Shown here: positions 47,801-60,430 of the stretch, one piece after another | How positions within the stretch are numbered: the first letter of the stretch is position 1 | Layout: the number at the start of each line of letters is the position of its first letter | Assembly (NCBI RefSeq): GCF_949987535.1 | Contig: NC_080077.1 | Span: 39,512,561-39,576,560, forward strand | DNA: 64,000 bases | Reading direction: 5' to 3' | Source of the DNA: Balaenoptera acutorostrata | Taxonomy: Eukaryota; Chordata; Mammalia; Artiodactyla; Balaenopteridae | Notes under the pieces: generated by a model | Database searches by the model: none | Told to the model about the DNA's origin: nothing | What the model saw: the letters and a program-made list of their open reading frames with translations, nothing else | Translations under genes and position numbers: made by a program

Positions 47801-50254
47801 TGACTGACCTTGACACTGTGTAAGTAGGAAGTGGGTTTTGACAGATGTACACCCACCTGAAGTCACCACCACTACAAATAAGATTCATAACTTTTCTATA
47901 TCTCCTAGAAGTTCTCTCATGTCCCTTTTACTCTGGGTTTTAAAGTTCATTTCTACCATTTTTCTTAAAATACTTTTGTAAAATCCCTATATTATCTGCT
48001 TTCTGATGATTATCTTTGAATGAAGGCAATTCTGTTTAAGCTATCTATTGCTAAAACTGTGGGTAGGAATGAATCATATCAGCCTGGTTGTGATTACTTT
48101 GTCTCAAAAACTCCTTAACAGAATTCTTACTTGCAGGTATATCTCATCTCCAGAGTATGAGAAATTCTACTAGATTCATAATAGAGTTCTGAACAAATTA
48201 GCATAAACTTCTCTTCCATTGATAGTGATCAACATCTGCATAGGTGATTAGCAAACACATACATCCTTCACGCTGTCAAAATAAAAGCCCACGTTTTGCA
48301 AAATCGTTTATCCATGTGGCTATTATTCAGCCCTGCCTGACCAGCTAAGGGATCTCAGATATACTTTTTAGCCTACCTACACCTCAGACCTTGACATCTT
48401 AAATCAATCATCATTGATCTCGCAACCTAGGGCTTACTGTTTGATTTTGGAGACCTCTACTCGTTGATCAAGATTTGCAGATATAGTCATATATATGCAG
48501 ATTGTAGTGTCCTAAATTTGATCCAAATTTGAATTTTTGGCAGCTATTCTTCAAAGGTTAGGGTTAGGGTTACAATAAAGATGGAGTTTTTAATCTTTAT
48601 GTTTCATTTTCTTCCTGCTCAAAGGTAATAGTAGTTTAAAATCCTTTACTCAGCCATCTTGTGCTCCCAAGCTATATCCAGAATTCAATTTGAAATTTGA
48701 TCAAAGTATCTGAAATAACATGAAGACTTTGCTAATCCCCTTCGGAATAATAATTTTCTTTCCTCTTAACTCCCATAACTTTTTATACATTCAGCATTTG
48801 GCATACTTCGGAGATATTTGTATAAATATCCCTCTTTCCCAGGGAACTGTACTTTCAAGATATAGAATGTTTTTATTCAATTTGTACCTGTAGACCTGAG
48901 TGTAATGTTTGACATAATACATAGACTTTTCTCATGTTCCATTTTCATAAGCTAATTTAATCAATGAATAAGTGATTGAATGAAAACCTTTGTTGTGGAC
49001 ATGATGGAGATGTATATTTTGAAAGACAGCTTAATTATGTGAAAACACATCTGTGTTCAAACAGTGTGATTAATAGAGTGATGTCAAGCTGGAAGAGAGT
49101 GCTCTAGTGTGTGTTACAAGTCACTATATCTGATTCTGGTCTCTCAATATTTCTTAACTTGAACTTGGTAAATTAAGGATGATTTGTCTTTAAAGCTAGG
49201 GCTGATTATAACACAGAGCTGGGACATAGCCATACAAAGTACCAAAATATATTTCAAACAGTTACATTTAAAATAGAGGATAATAAAACTATGTGACCTA
49301 TTAAGGCAATTGCATAAATATATGAGCATAAAAACATGGAAAGATGTATAGCTAGGCAATGTAAATTTTATTGATGTGTTTTGAGAAAAAAAATTTGGTA
49401 ATATTTTACTATATTTGTATTTCCAACAAATTTTCTCCTACACTAGTATTATTTATATAATCAGAAATATATTTTTGAAAATATAAACAAACAAACATGA
49501 ACAAGATTTCTCAATAAGATGGAATAATGAATTAAAACTAGTAAGATTAAATATGGCAAAAATAAAGATAAATGCCTACATTTATTCCTAATGTGCATTA
49601 TAGGATCTTGGCTTAAAGAAGACCTATAAGAAAAAAACTTGGATACAAGCATAGTCTGAGCCAATGGTGGCTACTATAGCAGTGCTAAAAGAGTATGTGA
49701 AGTTGTAGGCATACTTCCAGAAACAAAACATTCAGATGAAGAAAAATACTAGGATTTATGATCTTCATTGTTTATGCTACCTAGAGAGGAACTATCGGTG
49801 TTATTTCTCTGTACTATATTTTGAAAAGATATTAACAAACTAGAAGGCATTCACAGTTAGGGTACAGGAAGACCAGTCTAGAAACCAAGGCAAATGGGAA
49901 AGATATGGGAAGAAGAAGAAACATGAGGAAGCATGATGTTTGTCAACAAACGTATAAAGATCATCCTGCTGAAGAGGACCTAAAAAAAAATAAGCAGATT
50001 TACTAATGCCATGATTCTCTGCCATTTGTTTTGGTTCTGTACACTGGAGCTACGTGGCACATTTCCATCAGTAACGGAGACTTCTGCTGGTAGGGATTAT
50101 CACCTGAAGGTTTAATTTAGTGTCTCCCTTTGTGGGAGTGATAGGAGTGGGGGCTAAGCATTTACGATTTGAAAAATACAACTAGATTATACATTGACAC
50201 ACTGTTCTCAGTGATTGTAGTGGTGGTTGACTTTCTACTTCGCTCATTGAGATT
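47801..50254. other. AT-rich sequence with few repeats
   Basis: An old L1-like scrap may lie at 47840-47930. A 17-nt telomere-like ggttagggttagggtta is at 48556-48572. No gene recognised. Confidence 0.4.
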
Positions 50255-50490
50255 ACCTGCTTTAAGCACTTAATCTACGCCAAGCATTCTATTTAGCACT
50301 TTACATAAATTATCTCATTTAACCCTTATAAAACCCTGTGATATAAATATTGTTTTGCTTACTTTACAAATGGTGATACTGAAGCTTAAAACAGAGATTA
50401 AGTATCATATAGCCAATAAATTCTAGAATTAGAATGAAAACCTGGATCTATCTGAATACAAACTTTATATTTTTAAGCATGATGCTATAG
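50255..50490 (-). repeat. MIR SINE, antisense
   Basis: gcacttaatctacgccaagc, tcatttaacccttataaaac, ttactttacaaatggtgata and gaatgaaaacctggatctat follow the antisense MIR order. Confidence 0.75.
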
Positions 50491-50881
50491 ATGGGGTAAA
50501 CAGAGGGTACAATTTGGCTGAATATTATGGATTTCCTAACTAGGAAACCAGGCATACATTAGATAGAGGTCCTTTCAAAGTAATCCTAAAACGAGTTCAA
50601 GAGAAAACTGCTACACCACATGATTCTGAGTAAGAAGTAGATTAATTCTGTTTCAGTTAGGATGTCTTTAACTATATGTAACAGAACACCTGTCTAAAAA
50701 TGTTTTTAAAAATAATGACATCTAATTCTGTCACATAAGAGATTCCAGGATTGATATACTAACCCAAAATGTTCTAAAATACCCGGTATTAGGCAGTCTA
50801 TGTGTATATGTATTTATTCACCCCGACAGGAAATATGAGGGCTCTAGATAGAGAACACACTGCTTCTTCACAGAGCATCTT

Positions 50882-51310
50882 TTTTTTTTTTAAATAATGT
50901 TCACAGTTTACTTTTTCTTTTGTATCTGTAATTCATGCAGTTGTCAAGGATTTGCTTTTTTTTTTTTTTTAATTTTATTTATTTATTTATTTATTTATTT
51001 TTGGCTGTGCTGGGTCTTCGGTTCGTGCGAGGGCTTTCTCTAGTTGCGGCAAGTGGGGGCCACTCTTCATCGCGGTGCGGGGACCGCTCTTCATCGCGGT
51101 GCGGGGACCGCTCTTCATCGCGGTGCGCGGGCCTTTCACTATCGCGGCCCCTCCCGTTGCGGGGCACAGGCTCCAGACGCGCAGGCTCAGCAGCTGTGGC
51201 TCACGGGCCCAGCTGCTCCGTGGCATGTGGGATCTTCCCAGACCAGGGCTCGAACCCGTGTCTCCTGCATTAGCAGGCAGACTCTCAACCACTGCGCCAC
51301 CAGGGAAGCC
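50882..51310 (-). mobile_element. CHR SINE with triple internal unit and a transduced 3' segment
   Basis: The body runs from the head at 51310 (gggaagcc) to the AAATA tail ending about 50980. The internal 24-bp unit is present three times (51055-51078, 51079-51102, 51103-51126). Beyond a first T-run (A-tail) at about 50956-50970 lies about 63 bp of unrelated sequence and then a second T-run at 50881-50891. A perfect 16-bp duplication cttcacagagcatctt (50866-50881 and 51311-51326) encloses everything, so the extra segment was inserted together with the SINE. Confidence 0.95.
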
Positions 51311-51326
51311 CTTCACAGAGCATCTT

Positions 51327-53394
51327 GCACAGGTTCCCCATCTCCCAATTCTTCATAAGGCAACACACTATGAAGCCTCTGCCACCTGTGCATACAAGGG
51401 AGTATTTGCACCACAGGAGAGGAACCGGAAATTATGTCTCAAAGCTTATATAGGACAGCTGGTGCCTTTGCCCCTTCTCCTCTCTGGAGAGACAGAGGGC
51501 CCTTATCTTTTGCTCTGGAATGTAAACAAATCCTCTCAGGGAAGAGGAGGGGAGGGTTCCAAGATTTTATTATCCTTAAAATGTAAACAACTGAGTGCAG
51601 GGAAGATGAGTGTCTAAATCTCCCTGGAGCAATCCCCAATCTCTAGTTTCTTTGCCATTCAGTCATGAAGTCCAGCCTCTGCAAAAAGGTGAAAATATTC
51701 ATGGAGCATTGTCTTCCCAACACCCAGCCCTCTCTGCTTGCTGCGCTGTCCTCCTCATGCTATCAGGGAGGTCTTGCCCTCGGGGTTGCCATAGTTTCAC
51801 ATTTTCACTTATTTTCCCAAGCACGAAGGAAAGGCCAAGCAGAATAAATAACATTCTACTTGGATGTCTACCTCTTTCATTAGGAAAGAAAATCTTTCCC
51901 AGAAGAATCCTAGTGGAGTCTCGTTATAACTTACTGACTTGGACTGGATCACATAGTCATTCCTAGAACAATCAATGTCAAAAGGGAAATTTATTGCCAT
52001 ATTTGGTTTAGATTAAGTGCAGGGAAATATGGCATTCAAACAAAAGTAGGTTCTGGTTGCAGTATCTGTTGTGTGGGATGATCTGTTACAACATCTAAGA
52101 TTCCTTCATTCATTCAATGTACTTTTAGGTGGCATCTGCTCTGTGCCAAGCATGGTTAGTCAGAAAAAAAATGCAAAAATGAATGAAAGAGTCTCCAACT
52201 TCAAGGGGCTCACAATCTGGTGATAGTGACAGATATTTATAAATCTTAGAGTACATGAGGCTACATAACACAAAACATGTATTAAATATTAAACATTAAA
52301 TATTCTATTTTATTTAAAGAATTTTTATCAAATTAATTTCAAATGCAAATTTTTCTAAATGATTTATTGACCTTTATACCTATCTATGACACTTTAAATT
52401 TGACTAAATACAATGTAATTTCAGGCATAAAATTACGTCATACAAATGTTAATTATATAATGTATGTAACAAAATTATTGGTAATTATGTGACGAGATAA
52501 GGCACATTTGGTTGTTATTGCACCAAATTACCGATTTGTTAACAATAATAATTGTAAATTCAATAAAATAATCAAGGTAGGCCGTTACATTTTTAGTGAG
52601 CTCAGAATGTGAGTTATGTTACAGGGGAAGAGTGTGGAATGTACATCTGTGGGAATATTTTGAACTAGGAATAGAAACACCAGTCAGTAAATAAATCATT
52701 GTACTTTGAATATATTTGGGCATTTTCTGCCAGTAAGTAGGGGAGGGGTGAGGTGACCTCACAAAGTCCCTTAGTATTAGATCTGATGTTTTACTGTAAA
52801 AATTAATGAATTTATTTTGCTTCCTAGATAAGTTTGACCATCAGTTGATAAATCAGGCTATTTTTTTTTAAGAGTACAGAAGAAAATGCATATTAGAGCT
52901 ATTGATCTGTGATTCTACAAAATATAGTTGAGCCTTACAGCAGGCTTAGATTTTACATATTTAAGCTTTCCTGCCCTCAGGCAAACACATGTTGGACTTT
53001 AATATTTTATCATTTTTTTCCTGCTCTACATTTCCCTTTATATTCATTTTTTATGTTGACTATATTAGTGAGTTTGCCAAAACAGGAATTGCAAGACTCA
53101 GAAAGAGTATTAGGATGAGTCCCAAAAGTATGTGGTATTTGAAAAGCTGGTATTACTTAGCAGTTGAAATAGAACACCATTTTCCAAAGTCTGGGGGCTT
53201 GAAAATAAAGTTAGTAAATTTAAAAAGAAAAAGTTTTTTCTTAGTTTACCTTCAGCTCCTTATTGTAAATATTTGGGCATATCTGCAATTTCAATAGGAG
53301 ATTCAGGCTCTGCTTGCTTCCTTTCTGTTTTCACATATGACAACAACATAACTTTTTACTGTATTTTAGAGTTTTTGAAGTCTTTTCACATTAT
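51327..53394. other. Sequence without recognised gene
   Basis: The first 600 bp have moderate GC and an atataggacag motif but no identified family; an LTR is possible yet unsupported. At 52105-52260 is another copy of the unresolved ancient relic (ctctgtgccaagcatggtta). The rest is AT-rich. Confidence 0.35.
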
Positions 53395-53575
53395 TTTATT
53401 TAGTTTCCAGTCAACCTTATCAGTTCAGTAGGACAAATATTATTCTGATCCTTTAAAGATGAAGAAACTTAATCATAAGACCTCTACAAGGGCATATAGT
53501 AGGTATGTGACAGAAGTGGAACTAAAATCTGGGGCCTCTGAGCCTTAGACAAAGGCTTTCTCACTATATTGCATG
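53395..53575 (-). repeat. MIR SINE, antisense
   Basis: ccagtcaaccttatcagttc, ttaaagatgaagaaacttaa, agggcatatagtaggtatgt and gaagtggaactaaaatctgg follow the antisense MIR order. Confidence 0.65.
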
Positions 53576-54179
53576 TTAAGACAGACTCTTAAGGCAATGC
53601 AATAAAACGGTGAGCTATAAGACCTCCCTGGCATCACTTTCTACTATAGATGATCCCTGAGAAGATTAGTTTATGATGATGGTGTTGTTGAATGGCCATT
53701 ATAGGTTGATGGAGAAATTATCTGGGTTAGCTACTGTCAGTAAAATGTGGGAAGTGAAGTAAGCCAAGAATACACTGGGATTTTAACCAGATGATGGTAA
53801 GGTTTTAGAAGGTTGAAATGACACATAAACCTTTTAAGGTTATTCCCTCAGCGGGGCCCTCACCTTATCATAATGGAATTACAATGGGAAAAAATGCACA
53901 AAATAAAGAAAATATGACATCACAAATGGTCTACTTAACTCTATGTTGGGGAAAGAATTGGAGAGGAGTTTGGGAAGAATCTGTACCGCAGACAAAAGCT
54001 AACATCATGAGAAAAAGAATTAAATAAAGAAAACTTATTCTGAGATGGCAAATTCCAGAGAATTTACGATATCATCTACTGCCTGGTCAAATATACTCAG
54101 AATCAATGTGTAGACAGACTGTCACATTATCCTATATGTCGCTGCTTGAGATACACCTTTAAAAAGGTAGAAAGGGAAA
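53576..54179. other. Non-repetitive sequence
   Basis: No supported gene. A 69-codon frame at 53818-54027 shows no domain. Confidence 0.35.
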
Positions 54180-54545
54180 GAAAATTCTGACACATGCTAC
54201 AACTTGGATGAATCTTGAGGACTTTATGCTAAGTAAATAAGCCAGACAAATACTGTATGATTCTACTTACATGAGATACTAGAATAGTCAAAATTATAGA
54301 GACAGAAAGTAGAATGGTGGTTGCCAGGGGCTCAGGAGAGGGGGAAATTAGTGTTTAATGGACACACAGTTTCAGTTTTGAAAGATGAAAAGAGCTATGG
54401 AGATGGATGGTGGTGATGGCTGCACAACACTTTGGATGTATTAAATAACAGTGACCTGTACACTTAAAAATGTTTAAGATGGCAAATTTTATGCTATGTG
54501 TATTTTATCACAATAAAAATAACTGAAAAAAAATAAATAGAAAAA
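54180..54545 (+). repeat. Old L1 3' end, sense
   Basis: ctgtatgattctacttacat, gtagaatggtggttgccagg, gagatggatggtggtgatgg and gtgtattttatcacaataaa form the classic 3' terminus of old L1 subfamilies, ending A-rich. Confidence 0.82.
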
Positions 54546-57500
54546 AATAGAGCGACAGAAGTATGAAGGACAAGAGCTGCTTTCATTTCCTTCCTACATA
54601 CAGATATTAATAAATGATAAGATATTATTTTTTTTAAAGGCGTAAAGGGAGATTCTTACTCTCTAGGTGCAGGTGCCCTGTGGAGATGGTCCTAAGGTCA
54701 GAGCACTTAAAGCAGCCTGCTACCTGGATCATTCTTCATTCCCCTTAATATGTCTCTGAGAAGAGCTTGGATCCCAGGGTAGGAAGAGAACACAGAGCCA
54801 TGTTGAAAAGTGCTAATGTAGAAAAGTGACTACATGAACATACAGACTGGCACGTAGCCTCATTTGTTTATTCAGTGTGCTCGAGTGCACTTTCTAATTG
54901 GCACAGGGGCTATTTAAAAGGTAAGCGATTTTCACATAATGCCACTTTTAACAGGGCGGAGATATGCCTTCCGTATAGTTCACATTCTTATTAATAATCC
55001 CATTTCAGGTTTGTCACTTAGGTATTTATCTAATACTGGGTTTTATTAATTTATCTCTCACTAAACCTGGGAACATTTGCCTCCCCACCCAACTCTGAAT
55101 GAGTTTTACCATCTTAAATTTACTCTTCCCTTTGAAGAATGAATGAATGAAGCTTGTGTCAAGCTTGTTAAAGTCAGAGTATGGACGCCCAGCTCCATTA
55201 GATCATCTCCCTTTTACTGCTCAGTCCACCCCAGGAAAGATTACTGAAAACTCCCAGCTACCAAATCCAACAGTCACCTTCTACTCTTATCCATTCTTGT
55301 AGACACTTTTATACTCTTATCATGATCTCATTGGAGAATTAAATTTATTAAACATCTTTTCATTGAAATCTTTTCTCTGTTGATTCCTGCCTCACTTTTC
55401 TCTACATATCTTCCATCTGGCATAAGAACCTGCTCTTTGTCAATCTTCTTTTGGGCTCCTCAGGTTCACCCAGCCCCATAATATTAATATTTCCCAGGGT
55501 TTAATCTTCCTTTCTCATTTCACACACTTTACCTAGCTGAGCTCACTCACAGAGATTCAAGTTGGGAGAAAATATTTTAGTCCAGAAACATTCAACACTT
55601 TCATAATCCTTGCCTGAGCTAAGCAGGTATTTTTCCAGTTATATGCTGGAAAGTCCAAAGATACACTATTAAACTCACCATAGTTCCCTAATACTGTTTC
55701 TCTGTCCATGTATCCAAATTTATTAAGTATTGCCACTTTTATCCTGGTAGGCCAGAAGATATTACTCTTCATGTAATCAAAATAAGTCAATATTTTTACT
55801 CCTTATTTATTTTATCATTTGTAAAGTTATAGAATACTTTTAAAGTTTTCACAAATAGTTAATTTTATTTTTTCATGTTATATGTGTGCTTGCTAGTCAA
55901 TATTTAGTTAATACATATCTGATATGTGGTAGAATTTAGATTGAGACTTGAGTTAATTATAACTTAACAATGAGGTTTTTAAAGAAGTAGCTAAACCTCA
56001 TCCACCTTAAAAATTTTCAACAGCTATGTTATCGAAAATAAGCAAATAAAAGCAAGATAAACAAAACTTTAGTGTTCTCTAGACCATATTGCCTCAGTTT
56101 AATTCTTAACATCACTCCCCAGTTAGGCCTCTGAAACACAAGCAAAAGGGTCTAAACTGTAACAATTTCCCTGGGTCACCCAGAAATTTTATTTGGACTT
56201 TTCAGAGCAGAGCCTGAGGCAGTGATTTGCAAGTACATGATTTATTGAGGAAGTGCGCTTCAGGATAAAGCTGTAAAAAGTGAGGGGGAAGAGCCAAGTA
56301 AAGAAGTGGTCCCAAGTAAGGGCTTGCCTCAACCTGATGGTGAGCAGCAGAGTGGCACAAAAAGGCTCTAGGCTATAAGTTGTTTTATAAATTTGTCCCA
56401 ATTTAGAGAAGGTATTGTTGAGCTTTTGTACCCCCTTGTCATATAATCACCAGCTAGATGAGATGATGGTTACTCTCCAGGCTTCTCCACATGACGTTGC
56501 ACCCATCAGTCAAGGGCCAGTCCAGGCAAATATTACATGTGTCAGACATTAGCCACCATCATAGGCACTGGCTGCAGTGAGTAATGGGTTACCCGTCAGG
56601 GTACTAATGATATCCACTGCACTCATCTGAGTCAGAATAAAATCTATAAATGTGTGTTAATTAGTCCATTCATTCAACAAGTATTTATTGAGGGCATTAA
56701 ACAAATGTTATGGAAGTTGTGAGGGAAAAATAAGATGTGATTCTTATTTTCAAAGTGACTATAAATAACATCTTGCCCACAAAAGATAATCAACAAATTT
56801 TGAATTGATTTGGAGAGGACAATAAATATGCATGGAATGAATAAACACAGTCATTAAAACACCAAATCCTGTGGTAGCTTAGTGACTGGAGACACAGATA
56901 CAAGCGGAAATGAATGAGAATAACTTCATAATTTTCATCCTAAAGGGTTTGGAAATTTGAATTTGAGAAAGAAAGGAATTCTAGGCAGAGGGATTAGCAT
57001 GAGTAAAAGTACAGGGTAGGGTTTAGGAGCATTGTGTTTGGGTGAAAATAGGATGTGTCTGTTCTTGTGAGGTTTAAATGGTTTATGTTTGGGAATAGTG
57101 AGAAATTAATGTGGAAGGAAAGACTGGAGCACAATTCAGATTGTGAAGGGCCTCGAATCCAGGCTGAGATGCTGAATCTTTATTCATAAGCAGTGGGTAG
57201 TAAGAGACATTTCTGAGGAGAGCAGATATAAATGTCATTTTAAAAGGATTACTTGATCATAGGCAAATATGAGTACGTACTTGAATTATTTACAGTTTAA
57301 TAGCATCAGGTATGTTGTATTTTTATATACCACTGAGGAATACTGTAAGATTTCTAGAATCTTTAAAATTAGGGAGAAGAAGTATAATAACGTACATTGT
57401 TAAAATAAGGTGGCTCTAATATAGAAACCAGAAGATCATTAGGATAAATACATCAGTGTCCAATAACTAAGTTAACTTCAATATCTCTCCTCCACCACTT

Positions 57501-57560
57501 TTTAAACTGAAGCCTCCATTTGCATTTAGTGAATACTTACGGTTGAACAATTTAGGGCAT
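54546..57560. other. Sequence without recognised gene
   Basis: About 3 kb, AT-rich. Weak relics of the unresolved ancient repeat lie at 56660-56760 and about 56950-57250 (ggcagagggattagcatgag, ttgtgaagggcctcgaatcc). Confidence 0.35.
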
Positions 57561-58081
57561 GTGTTTTTCTTTCTTTCACACCCCACATCCAATCCAACAG
57601 CAAATCCCAGGTTTAAAGCTTACAAAAGCTATTCAAAATGAAGATTTAAAAATGTAAAACTGAATTCTCCCTGTTTCCAAATCATGCCCAAATTCTAGCC
57701 CAATTTGCATAGTTTTTCCTTTTTCTTTATTGTGGTAAACTACATATAACATAAAATTTACTATCTTAACCATTTTCAAGTGTACAGTTCAGTGATTTAA
57801 ATACATTCATTTTTGTTGTGCAACCACTGCCACCATCCATTTCCAGAACTCCTTGCATCTTGCCAAACTGAAATGCTATAGCCATTAAGCATAATTCCCC
57901 ATTACCCTCCCTTAGCCCTGGCAACCACCATTCTACTTTCTGTCTCTATGATTTTAACTACTTCTAAGCACCTCATATAAGTAGAATCACACAATATTTG
58001 TCGCTTTGTGACTGGCTTATTTCACTTAGCATAATGTCCTCAACATTCATCCATGTTGTAGCATGTGTCACATTTTCTTTT

Positions 58082-58269
58082 CTTTTTTAATATTTATTTA
58101 TTTATTTGGCTGGTCCAGGTCTTAGTTGTGGCATGCGGGATCTTTGTAGTGGCATGTGGACTCTCAGCCATGGCATGCATGTGGGATCCAGTTCCCCGAC
58201 CAGGGATTGAACCCAGGCCCCCTGCACTGGAAGCATGGAGTCTTAACCACTGGACCACCAGGGAAGTCC
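58082..58269 (-). mobile_element. Older short CHR-type SINE nested in L1
   Basis: Head at the right (ccaccagggaagtccc), box B gattgaacccaggc, AAATA-type tail. The flanks cacattttctttt (58069-58081) and catattttctttt (58270-58282) are the duplication. Confidence 0.9.
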
Positions 58270-58621
58270 CATATTTTCTTTTTTTAAGGATGAATAGTAT
58301 TTAATAGTATGTATATACCACATTTGGCTTATCCATTCATCCTTCAATGAACACTTGGGTTCTACATTTTAGCTATTGTGAATGATGTTGCTATGAACAT
58401 GAGTGTGCCAATACCTCTTAAAGACCCTGCTTTCAATTATTCTGAGTATATAACAAAAAGTGAAATTGCTGGATCACATGGTAATTCTATCTTTAATTTT
58501 TTGAGGAACTGTCATACTGTTTTGCACAGCTGCTGTACCATTCTACACTCCCACCAACAGTATTCAAGAGTTCCAGTTTCTCCACTTCCTCACCAACACT
58601 TGGTATTTTCTGTATTTTTTT

Positions 58622-58930
58622 TAAATTTATTTATTTATTTACTTATTTATGGCTCTGCTGGGTCTTCGTTTCTGTGCGAGGGCTTTCTCTAGTTGCGGCG
58701 AGTGGGGGCCACTCTTCATTGCGGTGCGCGGGCCTCTCTGCGCGGGCCTCTCACTATCACAGCCTCTCTTGTTGCGGCGCACAGGCTGGCTCCAGACGCG
58801 CAGGCTCAGTAACTATGGCTCATGGGCCTAGTTGCTCCGTGGCATGTGGGATCTTCCCAGACCAGGGCTTGAACCCGTCTCCTCTGCATTGGCAGGCAGA
58901 CTCTCAACCACTGCGCCACCAGGGAAGCCC
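58622..58930 (-). mobile_element. CHR SINE nested in L1, with a 14-bp internal duplication
   Basis: Body close to the young consensus. tgcgcgggcctctc is repeated in tandem at 58725-58738 and 58739-58752. The target duplication ctgtattttttt lies at 58610-58621 and 58931-58942. Confidence 0.93.
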
Positions 58931-59071
58931 CTGTATTTTTTTGATTAGTAGCCATCCTAATGGGTATGAGGTGGTATCTCATTGTAGTTTTGATTTACAT
59001 TTCCTTGATTACTAATGATATTGAGCATATATTCATGTGCTTATTGACCATTTGTATACATCTGTCATTTG

Positions 59072-59408
59072 GTGTCTGTGGGAGGATTGTTTCTAAGACC
59101 CCAGCAGATACCAAAATCCACAAAGGGATGTTCAAATCCCTTAAATAAAGTGGGGTTGTCATTGCATGTAACATATACATATCCTCCTGTGTACTTTAAA
59201 TCATCTCTAGATTACTTATAATACCTAATACAAGGTAAATAGTTGTAAATACAATGTAAATGCTATGTAAATAGTTGGCAACATGAAGCAAATTCAAGTT
59301 TTGCTTTTTGGGACATCCTGGAATCTCTTTTTATCAAATATTTTTGATCTGTGGTTGGTTGAATTCACAGATGTGGAACCTGTGGATAACAGAGGACCTA
59401 CTATATGT
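59072..59408 (-). mobile_element. MER2/Tigger-type non-autonomous DNA transposon nested in L1
   Basis: gaccccagcagataccaaaa, tttaaatcatctctagatta, cttataatacctaatacaag, ctgtggttggttgaattcac and atgtggaacctgtggataac are the recognisable blocks of this pogo-like family. L1 sequence resumes directly at tgtcctttggagaaatg. Strand assignment is tentative. Confidence 0.78.
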
Positions 59409-60430
59409 CCTTTGGAGAAATGTCTATTCAAGTCCTTTGCCCAGTTTTGAATTGGGTTGTTTTTGTAGTTGAGTTTTGGAGTTCTCTGTATATGTATATC
59501 CTAAATATTAAAGTATGCAAATATTTTCTCCCATTCTGTGGGTTGCCTTTTTATTCTAATAGTGTCATTTGATGCACAATTTAAAAAAAATTTTATGAAG
59601 TCCAATTTGTCTATTTTTTCTTTTGTGGCCTGTGCCTTTGGTGTATATCCAAGAAATTATTGCCAAATCCAGTGTCATGATGCTTCTGCCTTATGTTTTC
59701 TCCTAAGCTCTTTATAGTTTAGGCTTCACATTTAGGTCATAAATCTATTTTGAGTTAATGTTTTTATGGTGTTAGGTAGATCCAACTTGATTCTTCTGCA
59801 TATGGATATCCAGTTTTCTAAGTACCATTTTTGAAGACTGTCCTTTTTCCCTTCAATGGTCTTGATTCCCTTGTCAAAAATATTTTGACCTGGAGTTGTG
59901 AGGATTTATTTCTGTACCCTATTTTATTCCAGTTGTCTATGTGTTTATCTTTATGCCAGTATTACACTCTTTTGATTACTGTAGATTTGTAGTAAGTTTT
60001 TAAATCAGGAAGTGTGAGTCCTCCAGCTATTGTTTTGGCTGTTTAGGGTCCCTTGAGATTCCATATGAATTTTAGGATGGGTCTTTCTATTTCTGCAAAA
60101 AAGAAATCACTGGAATTTTGATAGGAATTTTATGAAATCTGTAGATCTCTTAGGGTAGTATTAACATGTTAACAATATTAAGTCTTCCCATTCATGAACA
60201 TGGAATGTCTTCCCATTTATTTGTCTTCTTTAATTTCATTCAGGAGTGTTTTGTAGTTTTCATTGTATAAGTCTTTCACCTCCTTGGTTAATTTCAAAGT
60301 ATTTTATTCTTTTTGATGTTATTGCAAGGGGAATTGTTTTTATTCCCTTTTCAGATTGTTCACTGTCAGTGTATGGAAATGCGACTGATTTTTGTGTGTT
60401 GACTTTGTATCTTGCTACATTGCTGAATTC

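Larger units (their letters stand above)
57720..60430 (-). repeat. Old L1, antisense, hosting three nested insertions
   Basis: From the 3' end (tgtggtaaactacatataac, gcaaccaccattctactttc) through ORF2-derived sequence (aaattgctggatcacatggt, cattctgtgggttgcctttt) to ttttgtgtgttgactttgta. The L1 is interrupted at 58082-58269, 58622-58930 and about 59072-59408 and continues colinearly after each, which gives relative ages. Confidence 0.85.

Noticed and set aside
48556..48572. Telomere-like ggttagggttagggtta
   Set aside because: Fewer than three units; too short to claim an interstitial telomere, and expected by chance in long genomic sequence.
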